This document shows, piece after piece, positions 16,710-24,853 of a stretch of DNA of 64,000 nt. Location of the stretch: NCBI RefSeq assembly GCF_019977655.1, contig NZ_AP024849.1, forward strand, positions 1,125,001 to 1,189,000, in the 5' to 3' direction. The translations under genes and the position numbers were made by a program. The notes under the pieces were generated by a model. The model worked only from the letters and a program-made list of their open reading frames with translations. It did not search any database and was not told where the DNA came from. The stretch comes from Clostridium gelidum. GTDB lineage: Bacteria; Bacillota; Clostridia; Clostridiales; Clostridiaceae. How positions within the stretch are numbered: position 1 is the first letter of the stretch; every line of letters starts with the position of its first letter.

Positions 16710-17609
16710 ATGTTTAAACCTAGTGGAATTATCCCTGCTTTAGTAACACCTTTAGATGAGCAAGGAAATTTAATGGAAAATTCATTGAAAAAAATTATTG
16801 ATTATACTTTAGAAGCTGGAGTTCATGGAGTATTTATTTTAGGAAGTACTGGTGAAATCTATGGACTAACAGATAAACAAAAACAAAGAGTTATGGAAGT
16901 TACTGTTGAACATGTAAATGGGAAAGTACCAGTTTATGCAGGAGCTGGTGAAATTACGACTAATAATTCTATAAAAACTGCACAAATGGCAGAAAAAGTT
17001 GGAGGAATTTCAGCTCTTTCAGTAATAACTCCATATTTTATATCACCAACACAAGATGAGTTAATAGACCATTATACAGCTATAGCGAATTCGGTAAAAA
17101 CACCAATAATTTTATATGGATGCGATGGTAGAGCTCATAACTCAATAATGCCAGAAACTGCTTTAAAATTATCAGAAGTAGAAAACATAATAGGTATAAA
17201 AGATAGTAGTGGAAGTTCTGAAAGAATGGATAAATATCTAGAACTTACAAAAGGTAAAGAAGATTTCTCAGTATTATGCGGAATAGACACATTAATCTAT
17301 CATGGCTTAGTTAATGGAACTAAAGGAGCTATTGCATCAAGTGCTAATATTGCACCTAAGATATCTGTAGGAATTTATAATGCATTTATGAATGGAGACC
17401 TAAAAAAAGCTGAAGAATTACAAAATAAATTAGTACCACTTAGAAATGCTTATGCGCTTGCAACTTTCCCAGGACTTATAAAAGAAGCAGTACAATTAGT
17501 TGGAATTGATGTAGGGGTTGCCTTAAAACCAGTAGGAGCAATAAGCAATGAAAACCGTGCAAAATTAGCTGTAGTTTTAAAAGACTTAGAAGTTTATAAC
17601 ATAAAATAG
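16710..17609 (+). CDS. DapA-family lyase, proposed 5-keto-4-deoxyglucarate aldolase
   Basis: A 299-residue class I aldolase-fold protein of the DapA/NanA/KDG aldolase family. The Schiff-base lysine lies in IIGIKDSSGS, the catalytic tyrosine in IILYGCDGRAHNS, and GSTGE replaces the usual GTTGE. The usual YNxP loop after the tyrosine is YGCDGRA, keeping the arginine that binds a carboxylate in DHDPS. With no HpcH-type GarL in the window and with garK and garR flanking, the best proposal is cleavage of 5-keto-4-deoxyglucarate to pyruvate and tartronate semialdehyde. The alternative is decarboxylating 5-dehydro-4-deoxyglucarate dehydratase. I use the ATG at 16710 behind GGGGGAAT. Confidence 0.75.
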   Translation: MFKPSGIIPALVTPLDEQGNLMENSLKKIIDYTLEAGVHGVFILGSTGEIYGLTDKQKQRVMEVTVEHVNGKVPVYAGAGEITTNNSIKTAQMAEKVGGISALSVITPYFISPTQDELIDHYTAIANSVKTPIILYGCDGRAHNSIMPETALKLSEVENIIGIKDSSGSSERMDKYLELTKGKEDFSVLCGIDTLIYHGLVNGTKGAIASSANIAPKISVGIYNAFMNGDLKKAEELQNKLVPLRNAYALATFPGLIKEAVQLVGIDVGVALKPVGAISNENRAKLAVVLKDLEVYNIK

Positions 17610-17666
17610 TTTTTTAAAGTTTAGAACTTAAAAACAAAAAATAATAAAAACTAGGAGTGATTAACA

Positions 17667-18551
17667 ATGAAAATAGGATTTATAGGACTTGGAATCATGG
17701 GAAAACCTATGAGTAAAAATTTAGTAAAGGCTGGTCATGAGTTATTAATTAATGATCGTAATAAAGAGACTTTAAAAGAATTAAAGGCACTTGGAGCAGA
17801 AGTTTGTACAACTAATAAAGAAATAGCAGAAAAATGTGATGTAGTTATAACAATGCTACCAAATTCACCAAACGTTAAAGACGTAGTTTTTGGAGAAAAT
17901 GGATTAATTGAAGGAGCACATAAAGGATTAACTCTAATAGATATGAGTTCAATTGCACCACTTGCATCAAGAGAAATTGGGGCAGCATTATTAGAAAAAG
18001 GTGTTGAAATGTTAGATGCACCAGTAAGCGGAGGAGAACCAAAAGCTATAGATGGAACAATTTCTGTTATGGTTGGAGGAAAGCAAGAAATTTTTGATAA
18101 ATATCTTGACTTGATGAAAGCAATGGCTGGTTCTGTAGTAAGAGTTGGAGAAATTGGTGCTGGTAATATAGCAAAACTTTGTAATCAAACTATAGTAGCT
18201 ATAAATATAGCAGCTGTATCAGAAGCTTTAGTATTAGCTCAAAAAGCTGGAGTTAGTCCAGAACTTGTTTACAATGCAATCAGAGGAGGTCTTGCTGGAA
18301 GTACAGTTTTAGATGCAAAAGCACCTTTAATTATGGATAGAAAATTTGATCCAGGATTCAGAATAAATCTTCATATAAAAGATTTAAATAATGTAATAGA
18401 AACTTCTCATGGAATAGGGGTTCCACTACCATTAACAACTGCTGTACGTGAAATGATGGAATTCTTAAAGGTCGATGGACATGAAATGGAAGACCACTCA
18501 AGCTTAGTAAAATACTATGAAAAATTAGCGAACACTGAAGTTCATAGATAA
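17667..18551 (+). CDS. garR: Tartronate semialdehyde reductase (2-hydroxy-3-oxopropionate reductase)
   Basis: A 294-residue beta-hydroxyacid dehydrogenase that reduces tartronate semialdehyde to D-glycerate with NAD(P)H. It has the Rossmann motif GFIGLGIMGKPM at the N-terminus, the substrate-binding DAPVSGGEPKA near 117-127, and the catalytic lysine in GAGNIAKLCNQ near residue 171. Length and motifs fit GarR/GlxR closely, although 3-hydroxyisobutyrate dehydrogenase relatives look similar; the flanking garK and lyase settle the role. TAGGAGTG precedes the ATG. The transcript ends at a hairpin about 75 bp downstream. Confidence 0.9.
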   Translation: MKIGFIGLGIMGKPMSKNLVKAGHELLINDRNKETLKELKALGAEVCTTNKEIAEKCDVVITMLPNSPNVKDVVFGENGLIEGAHKGLTLIDMSSIAPLASREIGAALLEKGVEMLDAPVSGGEPKAIDGTISVMVGGKQEIFDKYLDLMKAMAGSVVRVGEIGAGNIAKLCNQTIVAINIAAVSEALVLAQKAGVSPELVYNAIRGGLAGSTVLDAKAPLIMDRKFDPGFRINLHIKDLNNVIETSHGIGVPLPLTTAVREMMEFLKVDGHEMEDHSSLVKYYEKLANTEVHR

Positions 18552-18624
18552 TAAACATTTAATGAAAAAATTATAAATTAACACAAAAAATTCAAACAAA
18601 ATCAAACAAGCTACCAGATTATGA

Positions 18625-18698
18625 TAGGATTGTAACATTATTTTTAAAATATTCTATCTCTAAAAATATCAGAAACCTAATATTACAATTCTATTTTT
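18625..18698 (+). terminator. Terminator of the garK-lyase-garR operon
   Basis: A 16-bp stem (18625-18640 with 18678-18693) containing one G-U pair and one mismatch, a 37-nt loop, then TTTTTGA. Confidence 0.6.
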
Positions 18699-18779
18699 GA
18701 TTATGCCTAACTAAAGCCTAATAATGACAATAAGATAAATTTAAAAAAGTCCGTATACTTTAATTTAAATAATAGCTAA

Positions 18780-18839
18780 TACTGATGAGGCATAAAATTA
18801 TTTGTTAATTATATATTTAGATAATTAACCTTATCAGTA
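18780..18839 (+). promoter_or_regulatory. Two-tier stem-loop in the gudD leader
   Basis: The outer stem TACTGATGAGG (18780-18790) pairs with CCTTATCAGTA (18829-18839) with one G-U wobble. An inner perfect 9-bp stem GTTAATTAT (18804-18812) / ATAATTAAC (18821-18829) abuts it. It ends about 45 bp before the ribosome binding site. It does not match a riboswitch class I recognise. Confidence 0.45.
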
Positions 18840-18896
18840 TAAGTTTACAGGAGAATTAACTGAATAAAAATTAATAATAAAAATGGAGTGATAAAA

Positions 18897-20222
18897 ATGG
18901 CTACACCTAAAATAGTTAAAATGGAAGCTTATCAAGTTGCAGGACATGATTGTATGTTATTAAATTTAAGTGGAGCACATGGAGCATATTTCACTAGAAA
19001 TATTGTTATATTAACAGATGATAGTGGAAATGAAGGTGTTGGAGAAGTTCCAGGTGGAGAAAAAATATATAAAGTACTAAAGGATTCAGAAAAATTTATT
19101 GTAGGATCATCAATTGGAGATTATAGAAATACTTTAAATAAAATAAGAGATGAATTTAATGATGACTCAGATGTGAGAGGATTGCAAACGTTTGATTTAA
19201 GAACAACTATCCATGTTGTTACAGCTGTAGAAACAGCGTTACTTGATCTACTTGGAAAATATTTAGATGTACCAGTTTGTGCATTACTTGGGGATGGACA
19301 ACAAAGAGATAAAGTTAAAATGTTGGGATATCTTTTCTATGTTGCTGATAGAAAAAAGACAAATTTACCTTATGTTAGTGAAGAAAATAGTTCAGATGAA
19401 TGGTATAGAGTTCGTCATGAAGAAGCTATGACACCTGAAGCTGTTGTAAAATTAGCTGAAGCTTCAAACGCAAAATATGGATTCACTGATTTCAAATTAA
19501 AGGGTGGAGTATTAGAAGGAAAGGAAGAAATTAAAGCAATAAAAGCTTTAAAAGAACGTTTCCCAGATGCTAGAATTACTCTTGATCCAAATGGAGCATG
19601 GTCATTAAAAGAAGCAATCAGTCTTTGTAAAGATATGCATGGAATTTTAACTTATTGTGAAGACCCATGTGGAGCTGAAAACGGATATTCAGGTCGTGAA
19701 ATTATGGCTGAATTTAAAAAAGCAACAGGACTTCCAACAGCTACTAATATGATTAATACTGATTGGAGAGAAATGGGACACTCTGTAATATTAAATTCAG
19801 TAGATATTCCACTTGCAGATTGTCATTTCTGGACTATGCAAGGAACTGTACGTGTAGCTCAATTATGTAATGAATGGGGATTAACTTGGGGATCACATTC
19901 AAATAATCACTTTGATATATCTTTAGCTATGATTACTCATACAGCAGCAGCAGCGCCAGGAAATATAACAGCAATAGATACTCATTGGATTTGGCAAGAA
20001 GGATACGACAGATTAACTAAGGAACCATTACAAATTAAAGATGGATTTGTAGAAGTACCTAAGAAACCAGGTCTTGGAGTTGAAATTGATAGAGAACAAA
20101 TTATGAAAGCTCATAAATTATACATGGATAATAATCTAGGAGCTAGAGATGATGCAGAAGGAATGCAATTTTTAATTCCAGGTTGGAAATTTAATAACAA
20201 GAAACCTAGCCTAGTTAGATAA
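18897..20222 (+). CDS. gudD: Glucarate dehydratase
   Basis: A 441-residue enolase-superfamily enzyme that dehydrates D-glucarate (and usually L-idarate) to 5-keto-4-deoxyglucarate. The catalytic elements are visible in order: DFKLKGG (Lys-x-Lys base), TLDPNGAW and YCEDPCG (metal ligands), ATNMINTDW, and GSHSNNHFDISLAMITH (His base). The length matches E. coli GudD. I start at 18897 because GGAGTG lies 6-9 nt before it; an in-frame GTG at 18888 overlaps that site. It lies in its own transcription unit behind a structured leader and feeds the same intermediate as GarD. Confidence 0.95.
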   Translation: MATPKIVKMEAYQVAGHDCMLLNLSGAHGAYFTRNIVILTDDSGNEGVGEVPGGEKIYKVLKDSEKFIVGSSIGDYRNTLNKIRDEFNDDSDVRGLQTFDLRTTIHVVTAVETALLDLLGKYLDVPVCALLGDGQQRDKVKMLGYLFYVADRKKTNLPYVSEENSSDEWYRVRHEEAMTPEAVVKLAEASNAKYGFTDFKLKGGVLEGKEEIKAIKALKERFPDARITLDPNGAWSLKEAISLCKDMHGILTYCEDPCGAENGYSGREIMAEFKKATGLPTATNMINTDWREMGHSVILNSVDIPLADCHFWTMQGTVRVAQLCNEWGLTWGSHSNNHFDISLAMITHTAAAAPGNITAIDTHWIWQEGYDRLTKEPLQIKDGFVEVPKKPGLGVEIDREQIMKAHKLYMDNNLGARDDAEGMQFLIPGWKFNNKKPSLVR

Positions 20223-20407
20223 TAAATAAAATATCACATATTTACTTAAATAAAATATGTAATCTCAATATAACCATAAGATTTAGATAAAATATTAACC
20301 AATAAATATTATATAACCATTTAATAGAAACATGAAATTATTATATAAAGATAAGTTCATGTTTTTATTATATAATGAAATGATTAAAGATGAGTGAAGG
20401 TGAAGTT

Positions 20408-21382
20408 ATGAATATTAATAATATACTTATATTATTACCTATAAATGAAAGGCAAAGAAAATTAATTGAAATTGAAGCACCGAATGCTAATTATATATAT
20501 AGAACACCGTTGGATGTAGATAAATCAATAGTTCAAAAAGCAGATATTATCATTGGAAATCCACCAGCAGAAATGCTTATAGGTTCGCCCAATTTAAAAT
20601 GGTTACAATTAAATAGTGCTGGAAGTGATGATTATATAAAGGAAGGTATACTAAAAAAAGAGATTTTGCTAACAAATGCAACAGGTGCATATGGTTTAGC
20701 AATATCTGAACATATGATAGGAGTTCTTCTTCAATTATTTAAAAAACTTCATATTTATAGAAATAATCAAAAGCTACATCTTTGGAAAGATGAAGGTGAA
20801 GTTAAATCCATTTATGGTTCTAGAGTTTTAATTATAGGACTTGGAAATATTGGTGGAGAATTTGCGAAAAGAGTAAAAGCATTTGGTGGTTATATAATAG
20901 GAGTAAGGAGAACAAATACAGAAAAACCAGATTTTATTGATGAATTATACTTAATGGATAAAATAGATGAGTTACTTCCAATTGTAGATGTTGTAGCGTT
21001 AACTATACCTGGAACAAAAGAAACTTATAAAATGTTTTCTAAAGAAAAGTTTAAACTTATGAAAGATGGAGCGGTGTTATTAAATGTTGGTAGGGGAAAT
21101 GTGCTTGATACAGATGAATTATGTTATGCAGTAGAAAGTGGACATCTTTTAGGCGCTGGAATAGATGTAGTTGATCCAGAACCACTTCCAGAAAATCATA
21201 GAATATGGGATATAGAGAATATAATAATTACTCCTCATGTTTCTGGAGGATATCATATTCCAGAAACTTTAGAAAGTATTGTTCAAATTAGTGCTAAGAA
21301 TTTAAGAAATTTTATGAATAAAGATAGGCTCGTAAATATTGTAAATTTTTCTACAGGGTATAGAACTTTAAATATTAAATAA
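20408..21382 (+). CDS. D-isomer-specific 2-hydroxyacid dehydrogenase
   Basis: A 324-residue NAD(P)-dependent oxidoreductase. The nucleotide-binding motif is VLIIGLGNIGGEFAKRV near residue 140. The catalytic triad is suggested by Arg in LLNVGRGNVLD, Glu in VDPEPLPENH and His in ITPHVSGG. The short N-terminal domain and sequence are closer to GhrA/YoaD-type hydroxypyruvate or glyoxylate reductases than to SerA. Reduction of hydroxypyruvate or a 2-keto acid arising in aldarate metabolism is an inference. I chose the ATG at 20408, which follows GAAGGTGAAGTT; an in-frame ATG at 20390 would include this site. Confidence 0.8.
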   Translation: MNINNILILLPINERQRKLIEIEAPNANYIYRTPLDVDKSIVQKADIIIGNPPAEMLIGSPNLKWLQLNSAGSDDYIKEGILKKEILLTNATGAYGLAISEHMIGVLLQLFKKLHIYRNNQKLHLWKDEGEVKSIYGSRVLIIGLGNIGGEFAKRVKAFGGYIIGVRRTNTEKPDFIDELYLMDKIDELLPIVDVVALTIPGTKETYKMFSKEKFKLMKDGAVLLNVGRGNVLDTDELCYAVESGHLLGAGIDVVDPEPLPENHRIWDIENIIITPHVSGGYHIPETLESIVQISAKNLRNFMNKDRLVNIVNFSTGYRTLNIK

Positions 21383-21399
21383 ATATGAAATTAAAATCT

Positions 21400-21450
21400 A
21401 ATATACATCAATAAAAAAGTTTTAGTTTTTTATTGATGTATATTTATGGA
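21400..21450 (+). terminator. Terminator after the hydroxyacid dehydrogenase gene
   Basis: Perfect 19-bp arms (21400-21418 and 21426-21444) with a 7-nt loop; the 3' arm begins with TTTTTT. The stem is strongly AT-rich and probably bidirectional. Confidence 0.6.
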
Positions 21451-21506
21451 AATATTTTGAGAGCTCTTTGCTAAATTTAATATGATTGATGAAAGGATAA
21501 TATTAG

Positions 21507-22397
21507 ATGACTAACAATGAAATATCAGAAATTAGAGATTACGTTGAAAAAAGAAAAGTAATATTGCCAGATGGAACTAAAGTATCAGCTTTGGGACAAG
21601 GTACTTGGTATATGGGAGAAAATTATAGCAAAAAAAATGAAGAAATAAAATCTTTAAAGCTTGGGTTAGAACTTGGAATGAACTTAATTGATACAGCTGA
21701 AATGTATGGAGATGGTTTATCAGAGGAATTAGTTGGCGAAGTTATTAATGATATTAGAAAAGATGTATTTTTAATTTCAAAGGTTTATCCTAATAATGCA
21801 GGGTTAAATTCAATTTCAAAAGCTTGTGAAAATAGTTTGAAAAGATTAAAAACAGATTATTTAGATTTATATCTTCTTCACTGGAGAGGTGGAATTCCAT
21901 TAGAAGAAACTATAGAAGGAATGGAAAGGTTAAAAAAAGAAGGCAAGATCTTAAGATGGGGAGTATCTAATTTTGATACAGATGATATGGAAGAGTTACT
22001 CAATAAATCAATGGGTGGAAACTGTGTAGTAAACGAAGTACTATATCATTTAGGCTCAAGAGGGATAGAATTTGATTTATTGCCTTGGCAAAGAAAAAAG
22101 AATATTCCAACTATAGCATATTGTCCATTAGCGCAAGGTGGATTATTAAAAAATGAGTTATTGAGAAATGAAACTTTAGATGAAATTGCTGAAGAGCATA
22201 GTGTGAAACCACTACAAATAGCACTTGCCTGGACAATTCGGGAAAAGAATATTATATCAATTCCAAAAGCATCAACAGTAGATCATGTTATAGAAAATGC
22301 TAAAGCTACATCAATAACTTTATCTTCTAAAGATATAGAAAGACTGGAAGTAGTATTTCAAAAGCCAAATAGAAAAATGTCACTAGATATAGTTTGA
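21507..22397 (+). CDS. Aldo/keto reductase
   Basis: A 296-residue NADP-dependent aldo/keto reductase. The catalytic tetrad is visible: Asp and Tyr in NLIDTAEMYGDG, Lys in FLISKVYP, His in YLLHWRG. The cofactor-binding end is IISIPKASTVDHVIENA. The substrate is unknown. It is followed within 50 bp by an iron-sulfur flavin oxidoreductase gene on the same strand, so the two may be co-transcribed. A role in reducing aldehyde or keto intermediates of the sugar-acid pathway is possible but not shown by sequence. Confidence 0.85.
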   Translation: MTNNEISEIRDYVEKRKVILPDGTKVSALGQGTWYMGENYSKKNEEIKSLKLGLELGMNLIDTAEMYGDGLSEELVGEVINDIRKDVFLISKVYPNNAGLNSISKACENSLKRLKTDYLDLYLLHWRGGIPLEETIEGMERLKKEGKILRWGVSNFDTDDMEELLNKSMGGNCVVNEVLYHLGSRGIEFDLLPWQRKKNIPTIAYCPLAQGGLLKNELLRNETLDEIAEEHSVKPLQIALAWTIREKNIISIPKASTVDHVIENAKATSITLSSKDIERLEVVFQKPNRKMSLDIV

Positions 22398-22445
22398 AAG
22401 CAAAATTAATTTTAATATATACATGGTATGAAAGGAAGATATAAT

Positions 22446-23675
22446 ATGAAGTTATTCTTATTAAATGAAGCCAATAGATGTTTATTATGTAAAAAACCAA
22501 AGTGTAAAGAATATTGCCCGATTAATACTCCGATTCCAGAAGTTATAACTCTTTATAAAGAAGGTAAGCTTAAAGAAGCAGGGGAAATATTGTTTAATAA
22601 TAATCCACTTTCAATTATATGCTCAATAGTTTGTCCTCATGAAGATCAATGTGAAGGACATTGTGTAAGAGGAATAAAAGGTGAGCCAATAAAGTTTTAT
22701 GAGATTGAAAAAGAGATATCTGGAAAATATTTAAATGAAATTAAATTTAAAAATGTTTCTAGAATTAAGGATAGAATTGCAATTATAGGAGGAGGTCCAG
22801 CAGGATTAACAATTGCGTTTATATTAGCAAAAAAGGGATATAAAATTACAATCTTTGATTCAAATGAAAAAATTGGAGGTGTATTAAGATATGGAATTCC
22901 AGAATATCGATTACCTAATAATTTAATTGATAAGCTGGAAGATAAGCTTATTGAGCTTGGTGTTATGATAAGGCCAAATACTCTTATAGGACCAGTTATA
23001 AGCATAGATAGATTGTTTGAAGAAGATTATAAAGCTGTATTTATAGGGACAGGTGTATGGAATCCTAAGACTTTAAATATTAAGGGAGAAACCTTAGGAA
23101 ATGCGCATTTTGCAATAGACTATTTAAGATCACCAGAAACATACAGGTTAGGTAAAAGAGTTGCAGTAATAGGAGCAGGAAATGTTGCTATGGATGCAGC
23201 AAGAACAGCAAAAAGAAATGGCTGTGATGAAGTTACAATTATTTATAGAGGTTACTTTGAAAAGATGAGTGCAACTAATAAAGAAATAGAAGAAGCTAAA
23301 GAAGATGGTGTTAAATTTAAATTATTTAGGTCTCCAGTAGAAATAACTGAGGAAGGTATAAAGTTAATTGATACTGAGAGTGCAAAGGATGGAATTTCTA
23401 ATAAAATAGATAATAAAGTAGAAGAATTATTTGAATGCGATTCCATAATTATCGCAGTAAGTCAAACACCTAAAACAAATATAGTTTCTAATACAACTAA
23501 ACTTGAAACTAATAAAGCAGGACTTATTATTACAGATGAACAAGGCAATACTACAAGACCAGGAGTATTTGGTTCAGGAGATGTTGTTACAGGAGCAAGA
23601 ACTGTAGTTGAAGCAGTGGCACATGCAAAGATAGTTGCTGAAGCTATAGAAAATTATTGCAATAGTTTTCTATGA
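22446..23675 (+). CDS. Iron-sulfur flavoprotein, GltD/NfnB-like NAD(P)-dependent oxidoreductase
   Basis: A 409-residue relative of the small subunit of glutamate synthase. The N-terminal cysteines CLLCKKPKCKEYC and CSIVCPHEDQCEGHC are arranged for two [4Fe-4S] clusters. An FAD site IAIIGGGPAGLTIAF lies near residue 118 and an NAD(P) site VAVIGAGNVAMDAA near 240. It ends with GVFGSGDVVTGARTVVEA, typical of the family. No partner subunit (GltB, NfnA or dihydropyrimidine dehydrogenase) is adjacent, so the electron acceptor is unknown. The ATG at 22446 follows GAAAGGAAG and is preferred over an upstream in-frame ATG at 22428. Confidence 0.82.
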   Translation: MKLFLLNEANRCLLCKKPKCKEYCPINTPIPEVITLYKEGKLKEAGEILFNNNPLSIICSIVCPHEDQCEGHCVRGIKGEPIKFYEIEKEISGKYLNEIKFKNVSRIKDRIAIIGGGPAGLTIAFILAKKGYKITIFDSNEKIGGVLRYGIPEYRLPNNLIDKLEDKLIELGVMIRPNTLIGPVISIDRLFEEDYKAVFIGTGVWNPKTLNIKGETLGNAHFAIDYLRSPETYRLGKRVAVIGAGNVAMDAARTAKRNGCDEVTIIYRGYFEKMSATNKEIEEAKEDGVKFKLFRSPVEITEEGIKLIDTESAKDGISNKIDNKVEELFECDSIIIAVSQTPKTNIVSNTTKLETNKAGLIITDEQGNTTRPGVFGSGDVVTGARTVVEAVAHAKIVAEAIENYCNSFL

Positions 23676-23769
23676 TTTTGTGAATTTATGTATATTTCAA
23701 TATAAATAATGAAATTTAATAAGTTGAAGTTTATTAAATATATCTTTATTGTTACTACTATTATGCTAT

Positions 23770-23805
23770 AAAAGCCACTATTCCCAATTGGAAATAGTGG
23801 CTTTT
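23770..23805 (+). terminator. Rho-independent terminator
   Basis: Perfect 13-bp arms AAAAGCCACTATT (23770-23782) and AATAGTGGCTTTT (23793-23805), T-rich at the 3' end. It lies about 95 bp after the flavoprotein stop and could act in both directions. Confidence 0.75.
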
Positions 23806-23974
23806 GATAATTATAGATAAATTGCAAAAAATAATTAATACTTGAAGAAGTTACAGCATTATGAATGATTTTACTGGAAAATTATAATAAAAAGATATAA
23901 GTTTATAGTGAATTTAGTTGTCCTACATATAATTTTTATATGGAAATAAGTACAAGATAGGTAATAAAGTATGA

Positions 23975-23980
23975 TATAAT
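23975..23980 (+). promoter_or_regulatory. Extended -10 promoter of the lipoprotein gene
   Basis: TATAAT preceded by TGA, about 57 bp before the start codon. No good -35 is visible at the usual distance. The rest of the 23806-24037 gap is AT-rich and shows nothing else. Confidence 0.45.
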
Positions 23981-24037
23981 CCTAAATGTTGAAAAATAAT
24001 CCAAGTATTAAAATTAATAAAAACGGGGGAAATAATA

Positions 24038-24682
24038 ATGAAAAACAAAAAGTTCACCGCATTATTGCTAATAACTATGTTATTACTAAGTTGCGTAGTT
24101 ACAGGGTGCGGTAAGGAATTTACAGCAAAAGAATCGGCTCAAATATATTGGGAGCTAGGATCTGGTGACATTTCTAATATATCTAAAATTAATATGAAAG
24201 AAGAAGATGCAAAAGCTGATATAGAAAAAAATAAGGCAGAAGGTATAAAGACTCTTAAAACTCAATATGCTGCACAAGGATTAACTTCTACAGATGAACA
24301 AATGACAAAGATTTTAGATGCAGCAAATGAATTAGTAAAGAAGGCCACTGTTACTATAGAAGAAGTATCAAATGATGGTAAGGCAGCACAAATTAAATAT
24401 AAGACAACTTATGTTGATATGACAAAACTTGGAACTAAGGCTGGGAATGATGCCCTTGAATCTGTAAAAGCTTTAGGACTTACTGATCAAAAACAAGCTA
24501 TGGACAAATACTCAGAATTATCTCTTGAAAATTTAGCAAATGAATTGAAAAATGCAACTTTTAGTGAAGACACTAAGGAAAAAAATTATACATTTACAAA
24601 GAAAGATAAATTTTGGGTACCAGAAGGGGATCAAAAACAATTTATACAAAATTTAGGACAATTAGTTGCAGGACAAGCATAA
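24038..24682 (+). CDS. Putative lipoprotein, DUF5105-like
   Basis: A 214-residue secreted lipoprotein. The N-terminus has a positively charged stretch, a hydrophobic core and a lipobox VVTGC with the lipidated cysteine near residue 24. The remainder is soluble and lysine-rich, with the pattern FTAKESAQIYWELGSGDISN and a C-terminal KDKFWVPEGDQKQFIQNL seen in DUF5105-type clostridial lipoproteins of unknown role. GGGGGAA precedes the ATG. It has its own promoter and terminator, so it is monocistronic. Confidence 0.7.
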   Translation: MKNKKFTALLLITMLLLSCVVTGCGKEFTAKESAQIYWELGSGDISNISKINMKEEDAKADIEKNKAEGIKTLKTQYAAQGLTSTDEQMTKILDAANELVKKATVTIEEVSNDGKAAQIKYKTTYVDMTKLGTKAGNDALESVKALGLTDQKQAMDKYSELSLENLANELKNATFSEDTKEKNYTFTKKDKFWVPEGDQKQFIQNLGQLVAGQA

Positions 24683-24719
24683 TAAAAATAATTATAAAAG
24701 ATAGAACCTATTTAAGTTT

Positions 24720-24777
24720 AATATACCCATTTCAAATAGAAAGTTATTAACTATTTGAAGTGGGTATATTATTTTTT
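24720..24777 (+). terminator. Terminator of the lipoprotein gene
   Basis: A 20-bp stem (24720-24739 with 24751-24770, one G-U wobble) around an 11-nt loop, followed by ATTTTTTG. Confidence 0.85.
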
Positions 24778-24853
24778 GTTTAAGAATTTGAATCTGTGGT
24801 ATATACTATTATTAAAAAGGATTTTCCAACTTTTAAAGGAAAGGTAATTAAAC

